Assembly: GCA_963576475.1 (NCBI GenBank)
Contig: OY754984.1
Coordinates: 21,043,215 to 21,107,214 of the forward strand
Length of the DNA: 64,000 nt
Source of the DNA: Molanna angustata
Lineage: Eukaryota > Arthropoda > Insecta > Trichoptera > Molannidae
Reading direction: 5' to 3'
In this document: positions 63,686-64,000 of the stretch, one piece after another
How positions within the stretch are numbered: the first letter of the stretch is position 1
How the letters are laid out: every line of letters starts with the position of its first letter
Position numbers and translations under genes: made by a program
Notes under the pieces: generated by a model
The model's input: only the letters and a program-made list of their open reading frames with translations
What the model was told of the DNA's origin: nothing
Databases searched by the model: none

Positions 63686-64000
63686 TGTATACCGATGGGT
63701 TATACTTTTCTTTGTCATTTACTGGCTATTCTTTTTCTTTGTTATCCTTTTTATTTTTATGTAGGTATTACTTTGTATGATGTATTTATAATATGGTTTG
63801 TGTTGCATTGCACCCCCTGCTCGCGAACTGAAATAAAAACTTTATTATTATTATAACGCCCGACGTGTTTAAATAGCAATTTTCCTCAATTTGAAGGCTG
63901 TTTTCAGTGAAAAGGGTTCATCGTTCGTATTATCCAATCTTCGTTACCTGCTGTAGTATCATTTTACAGAAAAAAAATCAGTCTTTTTAATATGACGTAC
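63686..64000 (+). repeat. Possible LINE 3' end
   Basis: 63690-63855 is T-rich and ends GAACTGAAATAAAAACTTTA followed by (ATT)n, which looks like a LINE 3' end with a polyadenylation signal and a trinucleotide tail. The remainder is unassigned and continues past the window. Confidence 0.4.

Overview
The window looks like a transposon graveyard from an insect nuclear genome, most likely a moth or butterfly. It is AT-rich, has no operon-like gene packing, holds a 200-base run of N typical of an assembly gap, and contains nested LINE, SINE, hAT, mariner, Penelope-like and foldback elements of the kinds common in Lepidoptera. I found no intact host gene. The only hint of one is a 49-codon THAP-like reading frame at 12.0 kb beside a CRE-like site. 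The lepidopteran assignment is inference from repeat content.

Layout. 1-9 kb: LINE 3' ends, SINE tails, a dispersed family (M) split by family X, and an RTE-like reverse transcriptase relic (8.0-9.0 kb) carrying a small hAT insertion. 9-15 kb: a second X copy, family Y, a hAT MITE, a TIR element (K) with TTCGAA-rich ends, and a long inverted-repeat element (V) holding a LINE tail with a tRNA-Thr-type SINE inside it. 15.3-16.3 kb: a Penelope-like element with a GIY-YIG domain and inverted terminal repeats, inserted in a SINE; each repeat carries a hammerhead-ribozyme-like fold. 17-24 kb: another hammerhead-like motif, two hAT MITEs, tandem arrays and an unclassified element with 31-bp TIRs and an 8-bp target duplication. 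25-30 kb: a second K copy with a foldback insertion, then a complete but dead mariner. 30-41 kb: LINE relics, two large palindromic or foldback structures, a hAT transposase relic and a Harbinger-type Myb relic. 41-43 kb: the gap and about 1 kb of (TA)n around a perfect 47-bp hairpin. 43-56 kb: LINE relics, including a reverse-transcriptase frame with eight identical 60-bp units, a 33-bp array and a TTAA-flanked foldback. 56-62 kb: a nearly full-length I-clade LINE (gag, endonuclease, RT, RNase H) on the minus strand. 62-64 kb: Jockey-like and RTE-like relics.

The genes do not form a pathway. Their relation is nesting: several insertions can be checked against uninterrupted paralogues in this same window (hAT in Q, SINE in a LINE 3' end, Penelope-like element in a SINE, foldback in K). 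The most interesting signal is the set of hammerhead-like folds associated with Penelope-type inverted repeats and palindromes.
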